A stretch of DNA of 64,000 nt from Haemaphysalis longicornis (GCA_013339765.2 CM023448.1:23574551-23638550); one strand, 5' to 3'; numbered from the stretch's first letter, positions 1 through 10,989 are shown. The notes: generated by a model from the sequence alone, not told the origin. Made by a program: numbers and translations.

Positions 1-1423
1 GAAGGGTGGCGGTTCGTAGTGTCGAAACTTGGCACTACAATATGTGTCCCTGTCACGTGACCTGCAAACCTAGCAGCTACTGTAACTGCTGAAACGTTTA
101 TTTACGCATTGAAAACCTTTTAACACAAGTATTTGTACAAGGTTAAATTGTATATGTATTTCTAAACATTCTTCTGAAAATTTTAAACCCACGCCGCCGC
201 AGGGTTGCTCTCAGTGTGGCTAACTGAGCCTCCACGCCCAGAATCAACGGCAGCGTTCAGTAAACAGACCCAGTGAAGGATATTTGACGATTCTGCTTGA
301 GTCAGGGGCATTTGTTCAGGCAAAATATTTGATTTCAATTTCCAAATACGCCAGCGGCAGCTTGAAAAAAAAAAAAAAAAAAACGGTCGCGCCCGGGGAG
401 AATTGAACTTCCCACCTCCACAACGTGAAGCCAGATTCTGCGTATCGTCTATCCCAACAGATGGCGCATTCGTACAAAATAGACTGTTGCATTAAAAAAA
501 AAACACAAAGGAACAGAAAAGCCTGCGATTCAAACTTTTTTAGCTGGGGACAAGTTTTTAAATATCGCTTTTCATTTTCGCATACAGACAAAAGTATGTT
601 GCCGAGCTACTCTATGTCGTGTTTGGCCAGCATTATTTTTGGGAAGGACACATAACGGCTTGTAGATCTAAAATTTCGATTTAAAAAGTTCTAGGGCGTT
701 ATCAGCAAAACCGTTTCTCGTTAAGGTGCTTCAAGTGATGCTCTTTCATTCGGGATAGAGAATATATACTCGACAAAAATTGGTTGTCTGTCCCTTTAAG
801 GGCTCGCCTTGTCGTCTTAGCTCGCTTACGGTCGATGCGACTGCCGGAATCAGGCGGCGCAGCGAGATAACAGACCTAAGTAGAGCCTTCTCTACTGCGG
901 TCAGGGAGTCACGCTGAGGCTTCGAAAACCACGTGGTTTAAATAATCATAATCGTTCAAACCTCGTGGACCTCTGGCGCTTGTCATATATCTTCCCGTTA
1001 TTTAGCGCAAAGAAAATTGCAGGTACATTTCAGGAAAAATCTGTGTACATACGGCAGCCCCCGCGTTCGGTTAGTTGCGTTGGTTTGATTGAAATGACTC
1101 AGAACAGCTCCAGCATACGAAATTAAAGCAAGCGCAAAAAGAACAGAACTCCCACTGGCGCAGTTTCAGGCAGGGGGCGCGCGAGCACTGCGAAGGTGGG
1201 AAATTTGAACTACAGCAGTGAGCGGATAACGGCTCTGCAGCCCATTATGGCGAATCACTGCTCTGCACTTACGACAGCTTTCGCATTGAGCCAAACGGCT
1301 TTAATTTGTTTCTTTCTTTGCGCATGCGCGTGGGGTCGCGTCGTATGCGTTTTCTGCCGGGTGTTGCTTTCGCGTAGCCACATAAAGCGTCGCGTTGGAA
1401 CTGTGCATTTCTGTCCATCGCAG
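1..1423. other. Sequence upstream of the first A4GALT-like exon; no exon seen
   Basis: No open frame here resembles a known protein. The missing 5' exons of the galactosyltransferase, which should encode the cytoplasmic tail and membrane anchor, are not recognisable and may lie left of the window. The stretch holds a T-run at about 363-382 next to a tRNA-like repeat remnant, and otherwise looks like ordinary intronic or intergenic DNA. Confidence 0.5.
384..480 (-). repeat. Possible tRNA-derived SINE remnant
   Basis: Read on the minus strand, the segment has a B-box-like stretch (GTTCAATTC) followed by a GC-rich piece and then a long homopolymer, which is the order of a tRNA-headed SINE. The A box is poorly preserved, so a functional tRNA gene is unlikely. 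The homology is judged from box spacing only. Confidence 0.3.
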
Positions 1424-1575
1424 CCTGGAAAGAGCGACGACTGCCGATACCAGCGCGCGGTGTTGGCGCTGAGGAACGTGGTTAAGGTGTACCTGCGAGA
1501 TCTGCGCGACTTGTTCGACGAGTCTCCTCTTGACGGATGGCTCAGGAAGGGGCTCTGGCGCAACGCTTCTGATGT
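1424..1575 (+). CDS. A4GALT: A4GALT-like glycosyltransferase, first visible exon
   Basis: This 152-nt exon reads from the proline after a CAG acceptor at 1421-1423 and ends at a consensus GTGAGT donor at 1576. It encodes the segment just before the DXD core of the Gb3 synthase/A4GALT family, including LRDLRDLFDESPLDGW, which matches the family pattern of an acidic loop before a conserved tryptophan. It joins exon 2 in frame, with GAT-GT/G split across the junction. The family transfers galactose from UDP-Gal in alpha-1,4 linkage to lactosylceramide or related acceptors in the Golgi. The acceptor position is the least certain boundary; an alternative AG lies a few bases downstream. Any upstream exons were not found. 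Confidence 0.8.
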
Positions 1576-1696
1576 GTGAGTAGTTGAAACTTCGCTCCTT
1601 CTCAGGCTAAGTAAACGGTAAAGTTTGGTAAATGGTGGAAAGTTCGGCTATAGCCGGGTGATAAAAAAGAATAGCTCACGAACTGGACAGAACGAG

Positions 1697-1730
1697 AACA
1701 CTAAAAAGACACGAGCGTTTTTTTTTTAAG
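1697..1730. other. Low-complexity T-run in intron 1
   Basis: A run of T residues followed by a short AT-rich stretch, with a C-rich tract at about 1781-1802. No coding signal is seen around it. Confidence 0.4.
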
Positions 1731-1959
1731 TGTTCTTGTTTTGTCGAGTTTTATGATGAGGAAATTTGAATGTGTCTACCACCCCCCACCCCCCCCCCCC
1801 CAACGCCATCTGGCACTGCCACGGCCTCCTTTCTCTTCCCCCACCCAACGCCTCCTAACCGGACGCCCAGTCCCGGTGTGTCCTGGTCGGAAGGCTCGGA
1901 CCCACAGAGCTGTGCTTGCCCAACAGCTCCCTACGAAGCCTGGGCCAGGAATAAAACGT

Positions 1960-2045
1960 CCCTCTTAAAGACAATAGCCTTTCTTGGACTACTTAAACGC
2001 GAAAATTTTGTTGGTGCCTGTAATGTGTCCCCCGATTCAGCTAAA
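1960..2045 (+). repeat. Dispersed repeat family C, copy 1 (partial)
   Basis: The segment contains a diverged form of the core AGACGATAGTCTTTC, then GGCTACTTAAA, then a region ending near CGATTCAGC. The same order appears at 48880-48965 (+) and in reverse at 41500-41610, so this is an interspersed repeat. The copy is diverged and its ends are not defined. Confidence 0.5.
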
Positions 2046-2061
2046 TTATTGAATATACTTG

Positions 2062-4093
2062 AGCAAACGTCCTCCGTGTTTATCTTTCGGGCAGCGAAAC
2101 GGAAGGTGTAAGAGCGTGAGCGGTGGAGAAATGGAGCATTTTGTTGGCAGGGGCGGCAGAAGACTTGTCTTTTGGCGACATTTGCGGCTGAGTGAGCAGA
2201 TGCGCGGCCATTTTTTACAGCGAAGCTGTTAGCCTCTTGTTGGTCGGAAAATTTCGTGTCGTAAACCGAAAAAAAAAAACCCAGGCGGGACGCAGCAGTT
2301 CTTGCCCAAGACTTCGAGCGCATGCGTCAGGCTAATCACGCATACAATATAGAGCTCACTATTGATGTGAAAAAACAGAACAAGCATCAAAACCATATGA
2401 TGAATGATAAAGCACCCCTGAACCCCACACCACCGCATGTGTACCTGGTAAATATTAGGTTTGCGAATTTCAGCTGCTCTTGAAAAGTGTCGTTGGCGGC
2501 ATTCGAAGGCGAGAACTTGCGTCAGGCTAGGCACGATCCAGCATTTGCCACCAGAGAAACCGAGCGCAAGCGACAAGCCCGCAGGGACGGCTGGGAACAT
2601 TTCATACCCTCCCCCATCGGCATGTGCAGTGGTTTGCAGCAGCTTCGCTGCACAGCCACGTTCGCAGGGTGGGGATGGCGGCCATTTTTGTTTTATTTCT
2701 CCGTCTCGCTGATGCAAATAAGCGGGGAATTTTACTGTTAGCTAGCACGCTGCATACTCCCTGACTAGCAATTGTTGGTCACCGGCAGTGGTAACCAAGC
2801 TGTAATCCACCCTTTGATCTCCGGCAGCCGGTGGCATGGGCAGGTGTAGAGGAATGGAAAAGGGAGGAGGGTGGGAGTATTGAGGCGGGAGGGACGGGAT
2901 GAGCGCAATGGTCTTCCTACGTCATTTGCAGCAGAGTAAGCAAACACGAAAGTGCGATTGGGCGAGTTGTTTGAGCTGGTTTCACAATGTTGATGATATC
3001 TTCAATATATGGCTCAAAGTTTTGTCACTTTTAGTTACGCATGCTGTATCGTTTGCAAACTTGTCCGTGCTGTGAATTGCATTTTTATCGGTCTTGATGC
3101 GATTGGCGGATTTCCGTATCTCATCTTGCTCCGCTGTTCCTTACTGCTAGTATTTTTATACGCACTGGTATGACCATGTTGCGGACCTGGCACACTCAAG
3201 CGCGGACCTCGGCGCTAATTAGCGCGTTCGTCGGTATCGGCTCGTGCCACGTGCCAGTGCGCATCGAATACAGCGGTTCATCAACCCTGCGTCAACCGCA
3301 CCCATTAAACTCTACAGCGGAAACGAGGGAGGTCCGTTGGGGCACGCGACTTCCCCCGTCATCCCCGCGCACGGGCGATTCTGATGAATGGAGACAGCAG
3401 AGACAAGAAAGGAGACGGACTTCCGAGGCGCGGGCCATGAAATCGGTAATCGGTGAGCATCGTGAGTAAAGCACCCAGGCGCGCCTCGTACTTGGAAAAA
3501 AGGTCTACCCGCTGCGCCATCGCATCCTCTCCCTCGTGGTCACGTGGGCAAGCAACCAGAACGGCTTCGCGCGATGGCGGAGCCTAGTGCGTGAGATTGT
3601 GGGTCTGTGATTGGACCAGACGTTTGGGAGTTGAATTCCCTAGGAGGACTCCAGGGACTTTGGCTTCAACAACGAGGCGGAGTTGCGAGCCGCCGAGTGT
3701 TGCTAGCTATGCGATTCGTTCCAGGCAAAGCACCTAAACTTAAATACGTGTACATAGTTTTGCTCCTTCATCAGTAAGCCTCGTTCTCTTGATCAACGTT
3801 TCCGGTCACCAGTCGCGCGACCAAGATGGGTTTCCCGAACCCGGATGCCCAACAGCACCTTACTTCTTTATCTTGCGGCAAAACTTTACTTTCTCTTTCT
3901 CTGCCCCCTTTGCTTACTGCCCTACCTAGAGCCATTAAATAAGCTGATCTACCTCTGCCCAAGGGCCTGCAAGGTACTCGTAAATAAAATAAATCAATGA
4001 ATGAAATTTGCAATGTGGGAACAGCGCAAAATAGCCGGTGGCAAGAGAAGGCGAAAAAGCACATGCTGTCTTACCGCTTTTTTGTTGTTAAAA
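2062..4093. other. A4GALT intron 1, no gene recognised
   Basis: Short open frames on both strands resemble nothing known. Around 2150-2215 is a segment ending in GCGGCCATTTTT that recurs in diverged form near 2685 and at 49606-49672, so part of the stretch is repeat-derived. The GC-rich piece at 3170-3470 has a 99-codon open frame without recognisable motifs. Confidence 0.5.
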
Positions 4094-4389
4094 CACTCGG
4101 ATACAAGTTAAGAACGGCAATAACTCATGTAGTGCATCACTCCGCCAAAGCAACGTACCCGGATGTCAAAACCAGCGCGCGTTTTAAAAGGTGCACCGTC
4201 TGCCTCTTCTCACGTCGTTTGTTTGTCGTCGCTGCAGTAGTTAATAAGCAGATTAAGTCCGAACAGTCGTAGAAACGGCTCGTCTAACGTCCAAAATACT
4301 CGCACTCTGCGCCGCGATGACAAACAGCCGGCTGCGATGACGAAGCCCAAGAGCAACTCCCGTTGTCATTTTTGAGTTGTAACCGAGTG
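4094..4389. mobile_element. MITE, TA-flanked family, copy 1
   Basis: The left end begins CACTCGG, continuing into ACAAGTTAAGAACGGCA. The right end is the inverted form, finishing TTGTAACCGAGTG followed by TA. The interior shares blocks with copies at about 13861-14165 and 39051-39372, including TTTGTTTGTCGTC and the GGCGGAGTGATACACT segment in opposite sense. There is no coding capacity. The terminal motif and TA on the right flank suggest a non-autonomous Tc1/mariner-type element, though the left flank reads AA rather than TA. Confidence 0.7.
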
Positions 4390-4397
4390 TACAAAGA

Positions 4398-4526
4398 TTT
4401 TGGTCACCACGTCTTAATAGCAGCCAATGGCACAGAACCACTACCGAACCATACGATGTTAATTTGGTTTTGTGATTTGCTAATCGTTGTGTGCCATTGG
4501 CTGCTGTTAACACGTGGTAACCAAAC
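4398..4526. mobile_element. Short palindromic MITE
   Basis: The left arm (TTTGGTCACCACG, then a block ending CAGCCAATGGCACA) reappears inverted at the right end, finishing CGTGGTAACCAAA. The arms are about 38 bp and highly similar around a short spacer, so the strand can fold back on itself. It sits 9 bp after the preceding MITE. No target duplication could be defined. Confidence 0.65.
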
Positions 4527-4559
4527 TTTTTGTGCCAGCGAGGCAGTGCGTTTTCAACA

Positions 4560-4830
4560 AAAAAAAAACGTTGCAGCTTGCACTAGGGGTACAAGCCTGG
4601 AGAAGCAGCAGAGCTGCAGAGCAGCAGCCTGCAGAGCAGCAGAGCACCCGCTCCCTTCGTCGGAGACCCGACTGCTGCACCACACAGGAATTTCCGAACT
4701 CGCCGCTCAAGTTCTACGTGACTGGCAGGCGGGGATCGTTTTGTCCGCAGGCCGTCACATCTTTCCCAAAGTGGATCGCGTTAGCACGCGCTAGGACTCG
4801 CAGAAACCGGCTTCGCGAACTTGGCGTCTG
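4560..4830 (+). repeat. Dispersed repeat family D, copy 1
   Basis: A segment running from GCAGCTTGCACTA through CTGGAGAAGCAGCAGAG to AAAGTGGATCGCG recurs, diverged, at 47335-47590, with a shorter piece at 33540-33600. The shared order of blocks shows an interspersed repeat rather than a gene. Within this copy, GCAGCAGAG-type units are locally amplified at about 4606-4645. Confidence 0.55.
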
Positions 4831-5814
4831 TAGCGCGAACTCTTCGTCTCTGCTCCCCACTTTGAGCGCACGTGAACTGGCGAAGAGAAGAGTACGCGAG
4901 AGATCACCCCACGCTGTTCTCGAAGGTCGAGCTGGACCACGCCGGGCACCCCTCACGATGCGCACGCTCGCGTGCGCTCGGCATTTTTTCTTTGTATTTT
5001 TTTTGCGAGGTCCTCACGTGCCGGAAGCCCACGTGCAAGTCTGGACGACTCCGGGTATGCGCAGTTGTTTGTAACGCGTAATGTGGTCACGAATGTACGT
5101 CCGCATTGGCTTCGCCGCGTCACGTGACTCCAGAGCAGCGGCCTAATCAAACCATACTGAATGCCAGCGGTGCAGCAGCAGGAGACGGGGACGTTAGGCC
5201 TAACCTTTCACGTAGCCGTGGCATGGTTTCTTATCGGAATCGAGGCATCGTCGATAATATTAACCATCTAAAGGTTCTTGCCCTGCTTCGTTCACGCGAA
5301 CTCCGCTGTCGACTCGTGCATCTCCATGCGCGAAGGCCGAATAGCCACAGCCGCAGTTGGTTTACGCAGGACGCTGCAAGGTTGGCGGTTAACTACGAGC
5401 AGGGTTGCCAGGTTGTAAGAAGGAAAGTCGTTGGGAAATTGCCGAGAGTAGCCAAAAATTACGCCACCTTAAAGTGAATGCTTGAAAAGGAGCCAGAAAG
5501 GTCCTGTTTTCAGCAAGGGGATGTTAGTAAGTACTTTTTGATTACATTCGCGGATAACAAGGCCGACATTGTGTGAAGTAGAAAGCTGTATTGCCAATTT
5601 TATTCGTTTGCTGTGGTGCGAGAAGGCGACAACGATGACTATTGTCTACAAAAAAGCTAGAATATGCAAGTTCAGGTAAAGAATTCAAATAATATGAATG
5701 ATTTAAAAGGGGCGTTCTCTGCACACAATGTTTCACTAGTTTGCTGCCTGTTTACATTCCCGTGCCTATTGTAGATCGCCAAACACACTTCCCAGCACTC
5801 CATGAAATCTCGAG
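4831..5814. other. A4GALT intron 1, no feature recognised
   Basis: GC-rich to about 5400, then AT-rich. Open frames of up to about 120 codons exist on both strands but none shows a recognisable domain. Nothing further can be supported. Confidence 0.4.
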
Positions 5815-6040
5815 CTCCCGTGAATTACTGAAGCATTACACTTTACACCGACGGCGCGATCGCGCCGTAGTGGATGTGCTCCGGATTTTTGACCAATGGG
5901 GATGTGCAAATCTCGTAGGATTTGTGCTTTCGCTATCAGAATGCGCCGCCGCGGCCGGAATTTGCTGAGCGCAACTTAGCCACTGGGCCACCGAGGCGAC
6001 TCCCGTGATTACTGAAGCATTACACTGTACACCGACGGCG
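5815..6040. repeat. Direct repeat pair around a SINE-like fragment
   Basis: About 41 bp from CTCCCGTGA to ACCGACGGCG at 5815-5856 is repeated at 6000-6040 with about two differences. The intervening 140 bp includes, at 5945-5995, a minus-strand tRNA-headed SINE fragment (GCCGCCGCGGCCGG, then TAGCCACTGGGCCACCG). The direct repeats are too long for an ordinary target duplication, so a local duplication is more likely. Confidence 0.55.
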
Positions 6041-6454
6041 TCGCTTGACGGCTTTGACTATGTGTAGGATATCAGAATGAGCGACGCGAATTTCGATTTG
6101 GGCGGTGAGTAGAGCTGTACGGTGGTGTGTTTGAGTGACTTATTCGTTGGGACCGATTCTAGGGTGCCAGATACCCGTCATCTGCCAAAGTTTGTTCTGT
6201 TCTGTTTGTTCGTTTGTCTCAACGGCTGAAACGCACTGAATGGTCATCTAAGGCCCTTTTTGTGGAAAGGGGGTCATTGGATGGGCCCACTGATAAAAGG
6301 AGCCAGAAAGTAGCCAAGGCGCCAGTTTCCGTTGCCGCGAGTCTCCAAAAGTCGCCAGAACGTGGAAGTCCAGATCATCGCCAAGTTACAACAACTATGG
6401 ACCCAATAACACGCAACAAGCCAACCCCAGCGGCAGTGAAGCGCCAGAAGCCAG

Positions 6455-7200
6455 AGAAAGATCTGATCTGGCACTGAAACTGCAAAGGCTTCGCGGGGAA
6501 GAAGGAAACGATCATCCAGCACATAAAACACGCAGAAAGTAAACCAGACGTCTTCATGCTACAAGAGATTCTCAGTGCAGAAACGCCAAAACTCCCGTGC
6601 TACCGAAGGCACGCCAAGGCGGCAAAGATCCCGAGAGTTAGCAGTGAGCGCAAGAGGGGCGGCCGTAGACCGGTCGGCGGGGTGTGCACCTTCGTCCGCA
6701 AGGGGGTTGCCTTTGTCGAGCGCGAGTTGGCCACCGGTGGGTGGACCGACAACTGCGCGGTGGAGGTGATCACCGTCAAGAAAGCGAGGGAGAGCACGCT
6801 CGTCGTAAACGTTGTACAGCAGCCCGACGCACACGAAGCAAAGGTTCCGCACGCTCATACGGAAAGCAGTGAGTGTCGCGGGCAGCGGGACAACAGTGCT
6901 GTGCGGGGACTTTAAGGCCCCAAACTACGAATGGGGATATGACAAGAGGTCCGAGAAGGGCAGGGAACTGCTGCAAGGCGCCACGGACGCGTGGCTGACC
7001 CTGATCACAGAACCGGCGTTTCCCACGAGAACGGGGACGTCGGTGGCCAGGGACACCACCCCGGAACTCGCGTTCGTAAAGATCAGCGACGAAAGGGACG
7101 CAGCGTGGAAGACCACCGGGACCGACCTAGGAAGCGACCACATCATCGTGGAGGTGCGGATCCCGCTCGCCACAGCGCGGACAGAGGCAAGAGAAAGTAC
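6455..7200 (+). pseudogene. LINE endonuclease domain (broken)
   Basis: The domain starts near LIWH, followed by a TGA at 6475-6477 where a tryptophan is expected, then NCKGF. It continues through VFMLQE (catalytic glutamate region), VLCGDFKAPNYEWG (the GDFNAP motif with N changed to K) and LGSDHIIVEV (the SDH motif). These are the landmarks of exonuclease/endonuclease/phosphatase-fold LINE endonucleases, which nick target DNA. At least one frameshift, near 6860-6900, separates the N- and C-terminal halves. Not functional. Confidence 0.8.
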
Positions 7201-9340
7201 AAATACACAGACTGGGAGGAGTTTCGAAGGAAACTACCGGCCCAACAGGCAGCCATAGAAGACATCGAATCGTGGTCCGAGGCGATCGCGAGGGCGACCA
7301 ACGGGGCGACGACGGAGATCGAGACCGACGAGAATGTGCACAAGATGGACAGCCGACTGGCCCAGCTCATCGAAGCCAAGAAGGTCCTGAAAAAGAGATG
7401 GAGCCGTCAACGCACAACCAGAAGACTTCAAAAGAAGATCGGCGAAATCAACAGGCACATCGATCACCATTGCAGAGAACTTGGCAGGCAGCAACTGGAG
7501 CAAGCGTGCCGAGAGGTGGACGGGCAGCTCCATGTCGGCAAAACGTGGCGGCTGCTGAGACACCTCCTGGACGAGACCGAGACCAAGGGGGTGGAACAAC
7601 ACAGTCTGGGCAAGATCATCCTTAGAGCAACGACGGAGCACGGGGAGGCGGGGGTGAAAACAAGACTCGACGCCAAGTACCTGCCGGTCACCCCGAGGGA
7701 AGAATGCCCGGACTACCAGGGGGTGGACAACGCGGAGCTGGACCGAGACATCGAGGAGTGGGAGGTCAGGAACGCCATGCAACACCTAAACAGAAGATCT
7801 GCCGCGGGCCCGGACCGCATGGGCAACAAGGCGCTGAGGAACCTGAACGACGCGGCGACGGCGGCCCTCACGGGCTGCTTCAACAAGTGATGCAGGGCCG
7901 GTCGTCCTCCGCGGCAGTGGGAGGAAGCCCAGACCATCATGATCCCGAAGCCCGGCAAGCCGCCCGGAATCGAGAACCTCAGACTGATTTCCCTGACGTC
8001 GTGCGTGGGCCAGCTCCTGGAGCACGTGCTCATGAATAGATGGCAGCGATACCTAGAAGAAGCAGAGCTGTACCCGGACTCATTTGTCGGGTTTCGGGGC
8101 AAACTGGGAACCCAAGACGCCATGATCCAGTTGAAACGCGAGATCGTGGACGACGAGACGAACACCAAGGACAACAGAGCGGTGCTGGGCCTGGACCTGC
8201 AGAGTGCCTTCGACAAAGTGCGGTACTCTGCGATGCTGGCCCAAGCGTCGTGCCTGAACCTAGGAAGGAGATCGTACGAGTACATCAGGGACTTTTTTTT
8301 ATTTTTTATTTATTATTTTTATTTATTCAATACTGCAGGCTTGACAGCCCAAGCAGGAGTGGACAAGAAACTACAAAATACAAGAATACTTTAGTCACAA
8401 TTGCAAGGAACAATACAAGGTATAAAGATAAAAACAAACAAAAAAACATACAGGAAAGAAACAATGCATTTAACAAGGGTAAGGCATCAGCTCAGCACAG
8501 TGGCATTTGGGCTAAAATAAGCTTCGAGGGATTCAACAGTAGAAAGTGCAGAAACGGGTAACGAATTCCATTCTTCAATAGTTCGGGGAAAAAATGAAAA
8601 TTTGAAAATGTTAGTCCTAGCAAAAAATGGGGTTAGAGATTTGTCATGGGTGTGACGGGATCTGGTTGAGAGTGGATTCACATACAAACTAGTATCTAAT
8701 CCGAGCTTTTTATTAACTAGTTGGTGCAGAAACTTCAAGCGAAGAAATTTGCGCCTTAGTTCAAGAGTTTGGATGTTATTCGTGCTCATTAGTTGAGATA
8801 CGGAATCAAGGCGGCTATATTTGGAATAGATGAAACGTACAGCACTTCTTTGGATTTTCTCGAGATTGCAAATGTTAACTTTAGTGTGCGGATCCCAAAT
8901 GACAAACCGGACGACCAGAATATGTGCGGGGGACCTGCAGTTGCCGGAGAAGACGCTTGGCAGCGAGGGGACGCCGCAAGGAGCGGTCATATCGCCGCTC
9001 CTCTTCAACCTGGTGATGATCGGCGTTGCCAACCGGCTGGAGCGACTCGAAGGCGTGCGACACACAGTCTACGACGACGACATCACGCTGTGGGTCATGG
9101 ATGGCAGCAACGGCCACATTGAAAGCAAGCTGCAAGAAGCAGTGGAGGCAATAGAAGATCAGCTAAAGGGCTCGGGCCTGGTATGCTCCACGTCAAAATT
9201 GGAACTGCTGGTGCTTCCGCCCGAGGGAACAAGCCGCAAGAAGCAGTGCGCCAGAGACTGCGAGAAGATTAAGGTGCGAACGCAAGGGGGACGAGTCATC
9301 GCTGAGGTGGACAAGATCCAGATCCTGGAAATGCTCATCG
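7200..9340 (+). pseudogene. LINE reverse transcriptase domain (broken, interrupted)
   Basis: A charged linker at 7200-7700 (for example VLKKRWSRQRTTRRLQ) leads into RT landmarks: RRSAAGPDRMGNKALRN, a TGA at 7888-7890, IMIPKPGKPPGIENLRLISL, VLGLDLQSAFDKVRY and, after the nested insertion, EGTPQGAVISPLLFN and VYDDDITLWV. The last is the catalytic YADD box, here YDDD, a single C-to-A change in the alanine codon. The enzyme would have copied the element's RNA at the nicked target. The stop, the insertion and a frame loss after 9340 show it is dead. Confidence 0.85.
8293..8900 (-). mobile_element. 5'-truncated LINE fragment nested in the RT domain
   Basis: The minus strand encodes the region after the RT core of a CR1/jockey-like LINE, including VIWDPHTKVNI, LEKIQRSAVRFIYSKYSR and TIEEWNSLPVSAL, with a stop at 8487-8489. 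Its 3' end is an A-rich tail, seen on the + strand as the T-rich stretch 8293-8330. Host LINE sequence reads GAC-TTT just before it and T-GACAAACCGG just after it, consistent with a late insertion. Exact target duplications are obscured by the T-run. Confidence 0.8.
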
Positions 9341-9351
9341 AGCGAAACCGG

Positions 9352-9403
9352 GTGAACGGTAATCGGGGTGAACGGAACCAGGTGAACGGAACCGGGTGAA
9401 CGG
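9352..9403 (+). repeat. Short tandem repeat (GGTGAACGGAACC units)
   Basis: Three to four imperfect units of GGTGAACGGAACC lie where the LINE frame is lost, immediately before the 144-bp repeat. They are absent before the other copy of that repeat. Confidence 0.55.
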
Positions 9404-9547
9404 AAATACGGTAATCTGTTTCTGCTTCGGGAGCGTATTCGGGAAGCAGGTGACATGCAACCACGGAGTAAAATGGCGCACCTGCGTGTTCCCTTTCGTT
9501 GGCTGGTGCGTGGTTCGCCAAGGGTGTCCCGACATTGGGTCGTGCCA
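9404..9547 (+). repeat. 144-bp dispersed repeat, copy 1
   Basis: It begins AAATACGGTAATCTG and ends TTGGGTCGTGCCA. Position-by-position comparison with 12960-13103 shows the same length and about seven differences, roughly 95% identity. Here it interrupts the LINE between RT and RNase H. No long coding frame and no clear terminal inverted repeats were seen. Confidence 0.8.
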
Positions 9548-10889
9548 AGGGCGGCGCGGCAATGAGACTCGTCAGGAGGGTATCCAACAGAAGACGCAGA
9601 ATTAAGGAGGAAAGGGTCACAAGACTCGTCCAGTCCTTCGTCGTCAGCCACGTTGCCTACGTCGTGGCCTTCCACAACTGGAGGCAGTGCGAACGGAGAA
9701 AGATCGACGCGATGCTTCGCAAGGCTTACAAGACGGCGCTGGGACTCTTGGGCAGCACGGGCACGGAGAAGCTCGAAGCCCTGGGAGTCCACAACAACCT
9801 GGAGGAGATTGCGGAAGCCCAGCAGACGGCGCAGTTCGAGAGGCTCTCGGAGACAAGGACCGATCGAGCAATACTGCGACGCCTGGGGGTCAGCCCAAGA
9901 AGGGAGATCGAGACGGAGGAACGAGTACCGGAGGGAGCGAGAAGACGCATCGTCGTGTGCCCGATCCCACGTAATGTGAATCCCACCTACAACCAGGGCA
10001 GGAGGGAGGCGAGAGCCAAGGCGCTAATCGCAACCCACGCCAACGACGAGGGAGCCGTGTTCGTGGACGCAGCGAGTTACCGGAACATCGACGGAGCCTA
10101 CAGCGTCAAAATAATCGAGGCCAGGACTGGCGCGACGAGATCGACGGCCAGCGTGACAGTCAAGACGTCGTCAAGGCCGAGGAAGCGGCGGTGTGCCCTA
10201 GCCATCGCTGACCCAAGATGCAAGACGGTGCTGTGCGACTCCAGGACGGCAGCGCGCAATTTCGCGATGAACAGGGTGTGCTGTGCGGTCACGCGTATTC
10301 TGCGCACGGCCGGAGACAATGACAGTATCGTGATTAAGTGGTTTCCCGCACACGCGGGGGAAGGGGTAGCGACCCCGCTGGGGCTCGCCAACCACACGAG
10401 ACGGCCAACGTCGTGGCGCGAGGACTAGCCGGCCGCGCCGTGGGAAGGGCCGCCGCCGACGTGGACTGCCCCGACAAGGACACTATGACCAGCTACGGCG
10501 AGGTCATCTCGTGGTACAAACTACGCAGGAGAACGATGACACCGCCTCACCCAGGGCTGACCCGGGCCGAGGCGGTCGTGTTTATGCCGTTGCAAACCAA
10601 TTCAGTGATTACCCAGTGCTCCCCGGAGCTTTATGTGACTGACGTGTGCAAAGTACGCGGAAGTGAACGGGCCACACTGGCTCACATCCTGAGAGACTGC
10701 GTGAACGAAGAAAATACAACCAGAGGTGATGCTCTCTCGCCGCTGTTCGAGGCGGCCAAGAGATCCAACGACTACGAAGAGCAACACAAGGCCGTCCAGC
10801 AGATCCTGGCGGCGGTCGAGAGGCAGCGACCGCATGGGCCCAGCGCTGAAGGGGCCAGTGCCCGGAAGCCGACGCCCGCCGGGTGCTAG
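9548..10889 (+). pseudogene. LINE C-terminus with RNase H domain (broken)
   Basis: After RLVRRVSNRRRRIKEE and LVQSFVVSHVAYVVAFH, which are post-RT landmarks of tick I-type LINEs, an RNase H fold begins with AVFVDAASY (first catalytic D), has VLCDSRTAARNF (later D), and ends near IKWFPAHAGE. The segment with the expected catalytic glutamate reads SSRPRKRRCALA in the main frame, but the adjacent frame reads VVKAEEAAV, so two compensating shifts bracket it. The frame changes again near 10400 into the C-terminal region, which ends at 10889. Confidence 0.8.
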
Positions 10890-10989
10890 CCTCGCCACCG
10901 GGACGACATAAGGCCGCCTCGATCCTAGAAGACGTTGGGGCAGGGAAACTGCAGGAGTTTCAATAAAGTTGTATCAAGGACTCTGGTTG

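Larger units (their letters stand above)
6214..10985 (+). mobile_element. I-type LINE, nearly full length, inactivated
   Basis: In order along the + strand are an apurinic-like endonuclease, a reverse transcriptase, an RNase H domain and a C-terminal region, followed by AATAAA and a CT-rich tail at about 10990-11005. This order, with RNase H after RT, is typical of the I group of non-LTR retrotransposons. The coding frame is broken many times by stops and shifts, and is interrupted by a second LINE fragment (about 8293-8900) and by a 144-bp repeat (9404-9547). It lies in sense orientation in A4GALT intron 1. The 5' limit is uncertain; the first recognisable coding sequence is near 6455. Confidence 0.85.

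Noticed and set aside
1770..2111. 113-codon open frame with a proline-rich start
   Set aside because: The prolines come from a C-rich tract and the frame runs through a dispersed repeat; no domain or splice context.
3170..3469. 99-codon open frame in GC-rich intron sequence
   Set aside because: No recognisable motif, and the opposite strand is open as well, as expected from base composition.
9193..9792. 199-codon minus-strand open frame
   Set aside because: It is the shadow of LINE RT and RNase H sequence on the + strand, which carries the recognisable motifs.
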